From positions 310,001 through 374,000 of the forward strand of contig OZ244857.1 of NCBI GenBank assembly GCA_965220935.1: DNA of 64,000 nt, read 5' to 3'. The notes below the pieces were generated by a model, which saw only the letters and a list, made by a program, of their open reading frames with translations, was not told the origin of the DNA and searched no databases. Every line of letters starts with the position of its first letter. Within the stretch, counting starts at the first letter, position 1. Positions 35,854-44,159 of the stretch are shown one piece after another. Origin of the DNA: Bin80 sp965220935 (GTDB taxonomy: Bacteria > Bacteroidota > Rhodothermia > Rhodothermales > Bin80). A program made the translations under genes and the position numbers.

Positions 35854-37149
35854 ATGAATAGCATTGAGAAACTTGTTGAGAAATTGTGCCCAGATGGGGT
35901 GGAGTTTAAAAAGTTGGCGGATGTCATGACCTTACATCGCGGTATTTCCTATAAAAAAACAGATGAAGACGAAGATGGACCTGTGAAAGTTTTACGCGCA
36001 AATAATATAACACTTGCTAGCAATACATTAAATTTTGATGATGTAAAAGTAGTGTCTTCTAGTGTACGCGTGCGCCCTGATCAATTTGTAAAAAATAAGG
36101 ATATTATAATCAGTGTCGCGAGCGGTTCCAAAGAGCATGTTGGAAAAGTAGCATTTATCACTCGTCAAAATGTGGGTTATTCATTTGGTGCCTTTATGGC
36201 GATCATTCGTGTATACGAAATGATATTGAATCCTAAATTCCTCTTTCATCTGCTCACAGGTAATAGTTTTGAAAGTTACTTGCAAAGTAAAATTAAATTT
36301 ACCACAATTAATAACTTGAGCGCCAAAATCCTTGGAGCGTTTCCAGTTCCCATTCCTCCGCTTGAAATCCAACAAGAGATCGTAAATATCTTGGATACGT
36401 ACTCTGAGCTGGTGGCGGAATTGGTGGTTGAGTTAGAGGCTGAATTGGAGGCGCGGCGTCTACAGTATCAGTATTACCGTGATGAACTGCTGAATTTCTC
36501 AGGAGAACCTTCAGCCATCCACCGTTCCTTAGGGCTTGATTCCACAGACAAGGTTGAATTTAAGGCGCTGGGAGAGATTGGTAAATTAGTCAGAGGGAAT
36601 GGTATTCAGAAATCAGATTTTACAGAACATGGGACTGGTTGTATTCATTACGGTCAAATTCATACATATTACGGAGTCTATGCCGACAGGACAAAGTCAT
36701 TTATAGATCCCGATCTTGCTAATCGTTTACGTAAAGCTGATAAAGGAGACCTCATCATTGCTACAACCAGTGAAGATGATTCAGGTGTAGCAAAGGCAGT
36801 GGCATGGCTTGGTGACGAAAAAGTGGCTGTAAGTACAGATGCGTATATTCTAAGCCATTCCCTTAACCCCAAATACTTGTCCTATTGCTTCCAGACAGAG
36901 CTTTTCCAGAAACAGAAAAAACGCCATATCACTGGAACCAAAGTTCGTCGTATTTCTGGTAATAGACTCGCAAAAATTAAAATCCCCAATCCTCGGCCTG
37001 AAATCCAACAAGAAATCGTCTCTATCCTTGACAAGTTTGAGGCGCTGATCAACGACCTCTCCGTAGGCTTACCCGCAGAAATTGATGCCCGCCGTAAACA
37101 ATACGAATACTACCGAGACAAGCTGCTCACATTCAAAGAAAAAGTATAA
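35854..37149 (+). CDS. hsdS: Type I restriction-modification specificity subunit HsdS
   Basis: 431 residues with the usual duplicated layout: target recognition domain 1 (about 10-165), conserved coiled coil 1 (EIQQEIVNILDTYSELVAEL ... QYQYYRDELLNF), target recognition domain 2 (about 225-385) and coiled coil 2 (EIQQEIVSILDKFEALI ... QYEYYRDKLLTF). Both halves begin with a MTLHRGISYKK- or GKLVRGNGIQKSD-type segment. The two TRDs specify the two half-sites and the coiled coils set the spacer. The gene is complete and in an operon with hsdM. The TRD sequences differ from each other, so an asymmetric target is expected. Confidence 0.93.
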   Translation: MNSIEKLVEKLCPDGVEFKKLADVMTLHRGISYKKTDEDEDGPVKVLRANNITLASNTLNFDDVKVVSSSVRVRPDQFVKNKDIIISVASGSKEHVGKVAFITRQNVGYSFGAFMAIIRVYEMILNPKFLFHLLTGNSFESYLQSKIKFTTINNLSAKILGAFPVPIPPLEIQQEIVNILDTYSELVAELVVELEAELEARRLQYQYYRDELLNFSGEPSAIHRSLGLDSTDKVEFKALGEIGKLVRGNGIQKSDFTEHGTGCIHYGQIHTYYGVYADRTKSFIDPDLANRLRKADKGDLIIATTSEDDSGVAKAVAWLGDEKVAVSTDAYILSHSLNPKYLSYCFQTELFQKQKKRHITGTKVRRISGNRLAKIKIPNPRPEIQQEIVSILDKFEALINDLSVGLPAEIDARRKQYEYYRDKLLTFKEKV

Positions 37150-37382
37150 ACCATGAAGGCCATGATCCTGACAAACCTATCTAGATCCAGTCTTTGAATA
37201 TTATGAAGTTCAGAACGATGTTCCCTGCATAAAATTAACTCAGAATATGGATTGTGGTGTAACAATTTGAATGTACAGTTCATAGAATGAACCTATTGAG
37301 AAATCGTTGAAATTTACCAATATCAACCTATCACCAATTTATATATTTCTGCTATGGTGAATCATGAGATTCCTTAATTCCT
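37150..37382. other. Intergenic right border of the island
   Basis: 233 AT-rich bases between hsdS and pssA. They should contain the pssA promoter. No tRNA, integrase or clear attachment site is visible that would mark how the island entered. Confidence 0.4.
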
Positions 37383-38186
37383 ATGAATCGTCATAGACAT
37401 AGAACCCAGTTAATATCTCAAGGTCAACTCGGGGAGAGGGAGACGACTGAATCTTCGGTAGATCGTGCACGGGTTGCAGTTCCGTCCTTCTTTACGCTTA
37501 TGAATATGTTCTGTGGATTTGTAGCAATTACTCAGATTCATCAGGGACAGTTTGTTCATGCATGCTATCTGATCATTCTTGCTGGATTGTTTGACCTCCT
37601 TGACGGGATGATTGCTCGGCTGACGAATGGCGCAAGCCTCTTTGGTACGGAGTTAGATTCTTTGTGTGATGTTGTATCCTTTGGAGTTGCCCCCGCTTAT
37701 CTCATCTATGCTCGATTGCTTGACGATAGCGGCATGTTTGGATTGATTATTAGTGCGCTACCTGTCATGTGTTCAGCGGTTCGATTGGCACGATTTAATT
37801 TACAGTATTCACCAGAGAAGAAACTTGATTTTGAAGGATTACCAACGCCCGTGCATGCATATTGTATTGTTGCCATTGTCTTGAATATAACTCAAGATAC
37901 ATGGATCTTACGAGTAGGTGGGGTATCAACCGAGTTTTTGATTCCAATCATCGTAATCCTATCTCTATTGATGGTATCTCTGATTCGATTTGATGGTGTC
38001 CCGAGAATTTCTCTATACTATCTTAGAGCAAATCCTGGATTTTCTAGCGCGTACATAGCCGCAGCAATCGTAACCTGTATTTTCCCATATACTGGGTTGT
38101 TATTGGTACTTTTTGTGTATGTTTGGGTTGGGCTCATTCGCGCTATCTCCAATTCTCTTCGTATGTTAATGATATTGACAAAATAA
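37383..38186 (+). CDS. pssA: CDP-diacylglycerol-serine O-phosphatidyltransferase PssA
   Basis: 267-residue integral membrane enzyme that makes phosphatidylserine from CDP-diacylglycerol and serine, the step before Psd. The CDP-alcohol phosphotransferase signature DGx2ARx8Gx3Dx3D is exact in DGMIARLTNGASLFGTELD and the following SLCD. About seven membrane helices follow. An N-terminal cytoplasmic extension of about 30 polar residues precedes the first helix. psd lies 8.4 kb upstream in the same orientation, so the pair was probably adjacent before the island entered. purS follows after 27 bases. Confidence 0.94.
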   Translation: MNRHRHRTQLISQGQLGERETTESSVDRARVAVPSFFTLMNMFCGFVAITQIHQGQFVHACYLIILAGLFDLLDGMIARLTNGASLFGTELDSLCDVVSFGVAPAYLIYARLLDDSGMFGLIISALPVMCSAVRLARFNLQYSPEKKLDFEGLPTPVHAYCIVAIVLNITQDTWILRVGGVSTEFLIPIIVILSLLMVSLIRFDGVPRISLYYLRANPGFSSAYIAAAIVTCIFPYTGLLLVLFVYVWVGLIRAISNSLRMLMILTK

Positions 38187-38213
38187 CTAGAATACCTTGA
38201 AACTAATCACATC

Positions 38214-38471
38214 ATGAGCAATCTGTACAAAGCTTTTATTACGGTCACATTGCGTCCATCAATTTTAGACCCGCAAGGGAAATCTACTCATCATGCCTTG
38301 CAAAACCTTGGGTATGATAGAATTAATTCGGTTCGAATTGGTAAGTGTGTAGAACTTGAGATTTCAGCAAACGATGACTTGGAGGCCAGAGATGTAGCCT
38401 GTGCTGCCTGTGAAGAACTCTTGGCTAATCCAGTGATGGAGGTTTATGATGTATCGGTTGAACCAATGTAG
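38214..38471 (+). CDS. purS: PurS subunit of phosphoribosylformylglycinamidine synthase
   Basis: 85-residue PurS, the small subunit that bridges PurL and PurQ in the fourth step of purine synthesis in organisms with split FGAM synthase. Family pattern: AFITVTLRPSILDPQGKSTHHALQNLGY, then IRIGKCVELEI and the terminal NPVMEVYDVSVEP. It is 27 bases after pssA. purQ, the usual next gene, does not follow; instead an accessory stretch begins directly after the stop. Confidence 0.9.
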   Translation: MSNLYKAFITVTLRPSILDPQGKSTHHALQNLGYDRINSVRIGKCVELEISANDDLEARDVACAACEELLANPVMEVYDVSVEPM

Positions 38472-39288
38472 CAGGGCTTTTCACAAACCCCAAATACACC
38501 GATGTGAGGTTTTCACTTCTGCATAGGCTTGTTATAGTTTCAGACTCAACTGTAGTTCTCATTGACTGTCAGTATGAGTCTTAACGTGCCAACACCTATT
38601 TGGAGTCGGTTTCAACTTGGTTCACACATGATGAGGCACAAATTTCGAAATTATATTTGTTACATTGCCGATGTGGACTCGCAGAGCGTATGAGTAATAA
38701 AAATCAGCAATTATACGCAAAATCGCATTGAGTCAAGAATGATTAAACGTTCACGAAGATCCATGTGATCAAGGCAGGATCTGCAGATCCTGATTCATGC
38801 CTCCATCTAAAAAAATCCACAAAGATGACGTTAGAGAAAGATCAGTTAGGTACAAATTTTGGAGATGTTCAATTCGGTGTTCAAAGATCAGTCAGATACT
38901 GTGCTGTAGACACTTTGAAACTATTTCTCAAATCATTTCATTTAAGATCATAGTATTGAGTGCTCTGTGGGGTTTAGTGATGTTTGAACTGGAGAGCAGA
39001 GCATGGTGTGTATAGATTTATTGGGCCAGTAGCAGTCATCTTCCTTTCAGTATTAGCCATGGTTGCTACTCATAAAATGCTATCCCAGCCGTTCAATCAG
39101 TTAGAATGAAGAGGATCATCTTGGATGATATGGCTGACTCATTACAGGTAATTCGTCAAGAAATAGAAACAACAGCCCCGAGTCTCCCCGTAGTGAGCGT
39201 TTTGAGTCCAATGAACTCTGCCAGACAATCTGAAGCACAGATCAACTCTATCACATCGGTTGGTGCCATAGGCTATTTCTCCACTGGA
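38472..39288. other. Gene-poor stretch after purS
   Basis: About 820 bases without a convincing gene. Two plus-strand pieces look like decayed coding DNA. One near 38955-39015 reads LSALWGLVMFELESRAW and resembles the C-terminus of asparagine-synthetase-type proteins. The other, at 39106-39298, reads SVGAIGYFSTGLEC. Its last 26 bases recur at 43781-43806. Confidence 0.35.
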
Positions 39289-39298
39289 TTAGAATGTG
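39273..39298. repeat. 26-bp direct repeat, left copy
   Basis: CTATTTCTCCACTGGATT followed by AGAATGTG; the copy at 43781-43806 differs at one base (position 8). The repeats bracket the AAA gene and two transposase remnants (4.5 kb apart). Confidence 0.75.
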
Positions 39299-40407
39299 GA
39301 GCCTCTTACATGCACTTCAACCAACCACCTCTGCATGGTTGGGATCGGGATGGCAAACCCCCCATCTCCTCTCTCGTCAAGGACTCCTTGACGGAGGGCA
39401 CGTTCAAACACTGCAAGAGCCTCTTTTTCAGAGTATTGCTCTTCAATGACTTTCAAAACATCTTCTTTGTCTACAGTACCGCCAGATGGCAGGTCGGAGA
39501 ATAATTCTGCGATGAGATGTCGCTGCTTTTTGGTTATGCCATGAGCACGGGCTTCGTAATAAGACACCTGTCGTTCGCGCCCCACCTCAAGGGGATGTTT
39601 CAGTGCAACCTGCGTAGGCTTCTGATTAGTCAGGGCAAGACACTCCTTGGCCGACTCAACATAGCATATAATGTGATGTGGCCATCCATGCGTGGGCTCA
39701 GCAAGGGACTCAATCCAATTCTGAGGGGGAGAGTCTAGTCCACATCGGTGGACAAGATGGTCTTTTATAACAGCGTGAGTGGATTCTGAGTCTAATGGAC
39801 CAAGTCTAACCCTGCAGGATTCCTCAAGTCGCGAGACACCCAAAGATTCAAACGCTATCTCTGTCGTGCCGAGCCCGCCCGCGAGTAAGATTACTGGCTG
39901 GCCAATCTTTCCATTGTGGATCCTGTTCAGCGTTGACATAGCACGATCTGTGACATCATCGCGTCCTGTCAGCTGCGCGATATGTTGTGCTTCGTCAAGC
40001 ACTAGGAGCAACCCTACCCCCGAGGATGATTTCTTGATGATTTCGACAACCTCAGACTGCCGTTCCGACTCTGTCTTTCGTCCCCATCTGAATATCTTTC
40101 CATCAAACCCAAGCACATTCTCTTTGCGGGGGACATTGGAAACTCCAAGCGTTTCTGCCATGCTCGCGGGGCTGTAGAAGTCGGAAGGCTTGACGCTATC
40201 CTTAACACTGTAGCCAACGGTTTCTGCGTGCTCAGACAACTCGGACAGCAGGGCTGTCTTCCCCGACCCAGGCGGCCCCTTGATCATGAATATGGTGCCC
40301 CGCTTATTAGTTCGGTAGTGCTCAAGTGCACGGACGAACGGGTTGATGACCTCGTGTCTGCCATGAAAGTAATCAGCAGGTCCCCTATATTCGGTAAAGG
40401 CTTCCAT
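39289..40407 (-). CDS. Lone AAA ATPase with winged-helix-like C-terminus
   Basis: 372-residue P-loop ATPase of the AAA_16/Orc1-Cdc6-like type. Walker A is GPPGSGKTALL (about 45-55), Walker B LLLVLDEAQHIA (about 152-163), and sensor 1 VILLAGGLG. An alpha-helical lid and a probable winged-helix domain (HGITKKQRHLIAELFSDLPSGGTVDKEDVLKVIEE region) follow. No transposase, nuclease or effector domain is fused or adjacent. It lies between two 26-bp repeats among IS wrecks, and its G+C seems higher than its surroundings, suggesting recent transfer. It may be an orphaned transposition helper or defence regulator; the function is unknown. Confidence 0.75.
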   Translation of the reverse strand: MEAFTEYRGPADYFHGRHEVINPFVRALEHYRTNKRGTIFMIKGPPGSGKTALLSELSEHAETVGYSVKDSVKPSDFYSPASMAETLGVSNVPRKENVLGFDGKIFRWGRKTESERQSEVVEIIKKSSSGVGLLLVLDEAQHIAQLTGRDDVTDRAMSTLNRIHNGKIGQPVILLAGGLGTTEIAFESLGVSRLEESCRVRLGPLDSESTHAVIKDHLVHRCGLDSPPQNWIESLAEPTHGWPHHIICYVESAKECLALTNQKPTQVALKHPLEVGRERQVSYYEARAHGITKKQRHLIAELFSDLPSGGTVDKEDVLKVIEEQYSEKEALAVFERALRQGVLDERGDGGFAIPIPTMQRWLVEVHVRGSTF

Positions 40408-40995
40408 TGCAGCGAGAGTAGGGTATGTTATGAATGGGAATTATACAACCCTTATGGTGTTACATAGGTTCCCGAATATCGTCATTCTTGAGGGCATGGC
40501 AATCCGCAGGTGAATGACTATGAATACAACTTATGACTGCCCTAAAAAGCACTTACATGCAATTTAACTCACTTTCGGGGCGATCTGAGGCAAATTACGG
40601 GGTGTCACCGATTAAGAATGGAGGGTTAAGGATGAATACTGCCCCTATCCAACGATTGAGCGTTTTTGGATGTCCCATTTCAAAACGGGACAAAATTTCC
40701 CTTATTAATCTGGGGATTCAGGTGCTTGAATCTCTTGTGTTCCAAAGGTTTTGGTCCCTTTCGCGTCACGCATGCACGCGAGCATTACAAATAAGGGGGC
40801 GTTTTTCTACGGGACAGGGGACTGAATCCCATAAGCGCTAACTTGTTTATTTTAATAATTGTTGTAATTTTCTTCTTATTCGGTAGATATAGGTCAAGAG
40901 TTGAATTCTGCATTTGGGAATTTTCCATTTTGTGCACTTTTCCTACGGCTATATTTTAGATGAATTGTATTTGATAGCAATTATATGATGGTTCT
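40408..40995. other. Gene-free stretch
   Basis: Nearly 590 bases between the AAA gene and an IS4-like remnant. The plus-strand ORF at 40533-40841 has no family signature and looks spurious. Nothing else seen. Confidence 0.35.
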
Positions 40996-41351
40996 ATGAA
41001 AGAGGCGGTTACCCAAGCCCCGGTCAATGAAAATTGGGTTGCATTATGTTCATTTCTTCCAGAGGGTTGGATACAACTTGCAAAAGATACCGGGGTCTTG
41101 CGTGGTCTGCGCAAATACAAGTGATCTGAAGCATTCTTACTCTTGTTACTCATCGTAGGTATTCCTTACGAGAAACGGTGGTGCGGGCCCGTAAGGCTGG
41201 GGTAGCCGATCTCTCGGATGTTGCTTTGCTCAAGCGTCTGCGTAAGTCCAAGGATTGGCTTTATGCAATGTGTTACATGCTGTTTCAGGAGCAGCAATTC
41301 CCACTAAGTTTAAAACTTCCTACCATAGCGCACTTTGGGGCCTATTGTTAA
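40996..41351 (+). pseudogene. N-terminal remnant of an IS4-type transposase
   Basis: Plus-strand fragment with two shifts. It starts MKEAVTQAPVNENWVALC, continues LPEGWIQLAKDTGVLRGLRK, shifts to SEAFLLLLLLIVGIPY, and shifts again to KAGVADLSDVALLKRLRKSKDWL. The LPEGW ... ALLKRLRKS pattern is the N-terminus of a common IS4-family transposase group. The DDE core is absent and no terminal repeats are identifiable. Confidence 0.75.
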
Positions 41352-41750
41352 ACGTGAGTTTCGTAAACTATTTTGTTGAATTTTCGTCAGAAGAGCACAT
41401 TTTGGCCGCTATAACGACTCATCTGATCAAATAGGTATTTATTTGAGGACAATTGCTCTGCTGCTCTTTTGTGTATAGTTATGATTGATTCCATCATTTC
41501 ACTACATTCTATCATCAATGAACCCATAATATGCATGACGGAGCGATTTGATCTGAGAATTATTCATTTCTCATGAATGGTTGAATTCTGGTTGTCGGAT
41601 TGATAATCACGGATACAAATTTGGGGATTTTGACACTGACCGTCGCGATTTCCCTCTATTTTTTGGTTGTAATAACGGCAGTTTCACTGCAATTCGTACC
41701 GCATGGGCGCGCCTCTGTCATGGAATGAATAGTCCTATTTTTCAAACGGT
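41352..41750. other. Gene-free stretch
   Basis: About 400 AT-rich bases between two transposase remnants running in opposite directions. No ORF or repeat seen. Confidence 0.35.
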
Positions 41751-43158
41751 CTAAATAAACCTCGGATGAGGGGGCGCAGCCTTCCACTTTAACTTTTCAA
41801 AGTTGTCCCAAAATTGTTTCCACGCGTCTACGGCCGTATAGGCAATGCGAACCTTGATATAGCACCCACTACGAGCGATCGTGGCCCCGACTTTGAGTCG
41901 TTGCAGGATGAAGCTACGAATGTGCATGTGAGGTTTTTTCTCAGCAACAGGGCGCTCACTTGGGCCAGAAGGACTAGGTTGTATCTGCATCTTGCTCTGC
42001 GGCGATATCGCTATCAGACTCGGTGTCCAGCTCAGGCGCACCGTACATGATGTAGCGACCAACATGGAGCAACTGGTAGATCAGCATGTAGAGTTGTAGG
42101 CGGACACAATTCTCTGGACTGATCTCATCATCCTCCTCACACGACTCATGCTCAATCGGACGACCCCGATACGATGACTTCTTGCGACTTGATGACGAAA
42201 ACGCAAATTCACTGGCCGCTTTCATCTGTAACTCGGCTTTGCCTCGCTCACTGTATAGTTCAGCCAAGTCTTGGCCCGAATACTGAGAAAGATTCGTGAT
42301 CAAAAAATAATACCCATCAAACAACTCTCTGGGCGCGGTCTAATCACTAATATGACCCGGCGTGCATGGGCCCAAGCATCCGCTTTACACATCAACTCAA
42401 TGTACTTGTACTCCCTACGCTCATGAAGATACGCTTCGGCCATCTTTCTCAACCGATTGTTAGACGCATGAGGTAATAGACTCCGCTTTCTTCCAGAGGC
42501 ACATAGGTGCTTTCCCCATTAAAGCCCGCATCCAAAATCACGCGATCAGCGATACGCTCAAGATCAAGAAGAAATTCTTTTAACCCCTTGGTTTCACTGT
42601 CGGGGCGTAACCGCGCTGCAATGACATCCCCGGTCTCTCCGCATGTTGCAAACTGTGGCACTGTTCGCTTATAGTGCCCGTTGTATTTGCTCCCGCGTTG
42701 ATTGCCATGCGCATCTACATCACATACAAAGGTGGCTAAGCGCTGTCCACCAATGCGCGTGGTCAAGGCCTAACTTCAACACCGCTGCACTCAAACGCGC
42801 ATAGCTGTGCTAAGAATAGACAGGAGTCTTGACATGGGAGGCTAATTGAGCGTTGATGATACTGTCGCCATGTCTTGACTGGCTTGAGGCCCAGGATCCC
42901 CATTGACTTTGCTGATATCCAACAGCCCCCATCCGAGCGTCAACATCACAATACATTGGATCAATAGCTGCGCCAACTTATGCGTGGTCCGAGAATCTTC
43001 TAACCCAGAGACTAAAAATTAATGATCCCCGTCCGCTATAGAATGGACCGAATGATAATCGCACCCGAAGTCGTATGATTGTGCTCAGCGGATTCTACGA
43101 TCACTAATTCGTTAAAATGTGCCCTACAGATCACCGGTTTTTCTGGCTTTTTACTCAT
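41751..43158 (-). pseudogene. IS1380-type transposase, degenerate
   Basis: Minus-strand wreck of a DDE transposase. The start at 43158 reads MSKKPEKPVICRAHFNELV. The core at 42449-42766 has FVCDVDAHGNQRGSKYNG, then ETGDVIAARLRPDSETKG and the second-aspartate region ILDAGFNGESTY. The end of the core at 42000-42324 has YYFLITNLSQYSGQDLAELYSERGKAE, which contains the catalytic Glu, and the C-terminus reads VGATIARSGCYIKVRIAY. At least three shifts and stops separate the parts. The element ends could not be defined. Confidence 0.82.
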
Positions 43159-43744
43159 GATTTGTTTATCACTTAATAGGTGAAGTTGATTAATCATCAC
43201 CTATTCCACGAATTATCCAGATACATCTCCAACGAAATAACCCTGAACTCCCCATAAAATAGGCTTATTAAGGATAAACCAGGTTAGTTGAAAAAATCTC
43301 CAATTAAAAGAAAAAAGTTTTGATCGCTAAAATTACAGTGAATAATATGGGATAGAAATTGATTCATCATAGCGTAAACCAGAGCCGTAGGGGCAGAACT
43401 TGAACCCCTGATTATATGAGGGGATGGGTGTGGTGTATCCAGTCGTCAGAACGTACAGAAAAAAGGATCAGAAAACGCCCGGTTGGCGCAGGAATTTCTC
43501 CTCAGAGATAAGCAAAACCCGCCAGATTTGCAGGAGATGTACATGAAATACTATATCAACTGAATTCTAAGCCGTTAGTAGGAATTGCTGGTGAACTTGG
43601 CAGAAATGATCTGATTTTCGTAAAAAACCAGAAAATACACTTACGAATAAAATATCATTTCATAATTTCAGAAATAAAATGAATAACGTCCGAAAGATGA
43701 AACCCCGTTAAATCCAGAAATTCAGAAATACACACGAAAAAATT

Positions 43745-43865
43745 AGACCCTCAAAAATTCGCGCGGAAATCCAGGATAGACTATTTCACCACTGGATTAG
43801 AATGTGTCTAAGAAATGGGTGCTCTTGGAAGAGCATCAAGCAGGTAAACGTGACCTTCAGAGTAA
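43745..43865 (+). pseudogene. Possible asparagine-synthetase-type C-terminal remnant
   Basis: Reading through one shift near 43808 gives LDPQKFARKSRIDYFTTG, then LLEEHQAGKRDLQ. This matches the spacing of the C-terminal LSPERxRRxGxFxPxxV ... LLxEHxxGxRD block of AsnB-type amidotransferases. It stops after about 40 residues. The call rests on a short match only. Confidence 0.35.
43781..43806. repeat. 26-bp direct repeat, right copy
   Basis: Matches 39273-39298 at 25 of 26 bases, in the same orientation. Confidence 0.75.
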
Positions 43866-44159
43866 ACAAGTTCTTACATCTGCATAATTATAGTCTCAAA
43901 GGACTTACGAGTCACCACTATCTGATATTAATTAGCAGAAACATTAGAAAAAAGAACATTGTCAACTATCAGTCAGCATCGCTTGTTGTCCACGATTTTG
44001 AGTTGATCAAATGAACGGTATTGGTGGATAAACTGAAATTGTCCAGTGGTACTCATCATTGCGCGGAGAACATCAACCGTCATAACTTAGCAACAATCAA
44101 GCGTGCTTGGACAGGAGGGGCACAGAGTCAAAGTTTGGAGGTAAGATGCCCCACCTATT

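Larger units (their letters stand above)
43159..44159. other. Gene-free stretch with repeat and a coding remnant
   Basis: A kilobase without an intact gene. It contains a perfect 9-bp hairpin AATAGGTGA/TCACCTATT (43175-43205, 13-base loop). The right 26-bp repeat is at 43781-43806, and a plus-strand remnant at about 43745-43865 is described separately. The short ORF at 43802-44014 is not credible. Confidence 0.4.

Noticed and set aside
38472..38760. Search for purQ after purS
   Set aside because: No PurQ-like frame on either strand; the expected partner is elsewhere.
40533..40841. Plus-strand ORF of 102 codons
   Set aside because: No recognisable domain, in a degraded region; probably chance.
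43385..43425. tRNA-like T-arm on the minus strand (GGGGTTCAAGTTCTG)
   Set aside because: The flanking stem pairs poorly and no anticodon or acceptor stem could be assembled.
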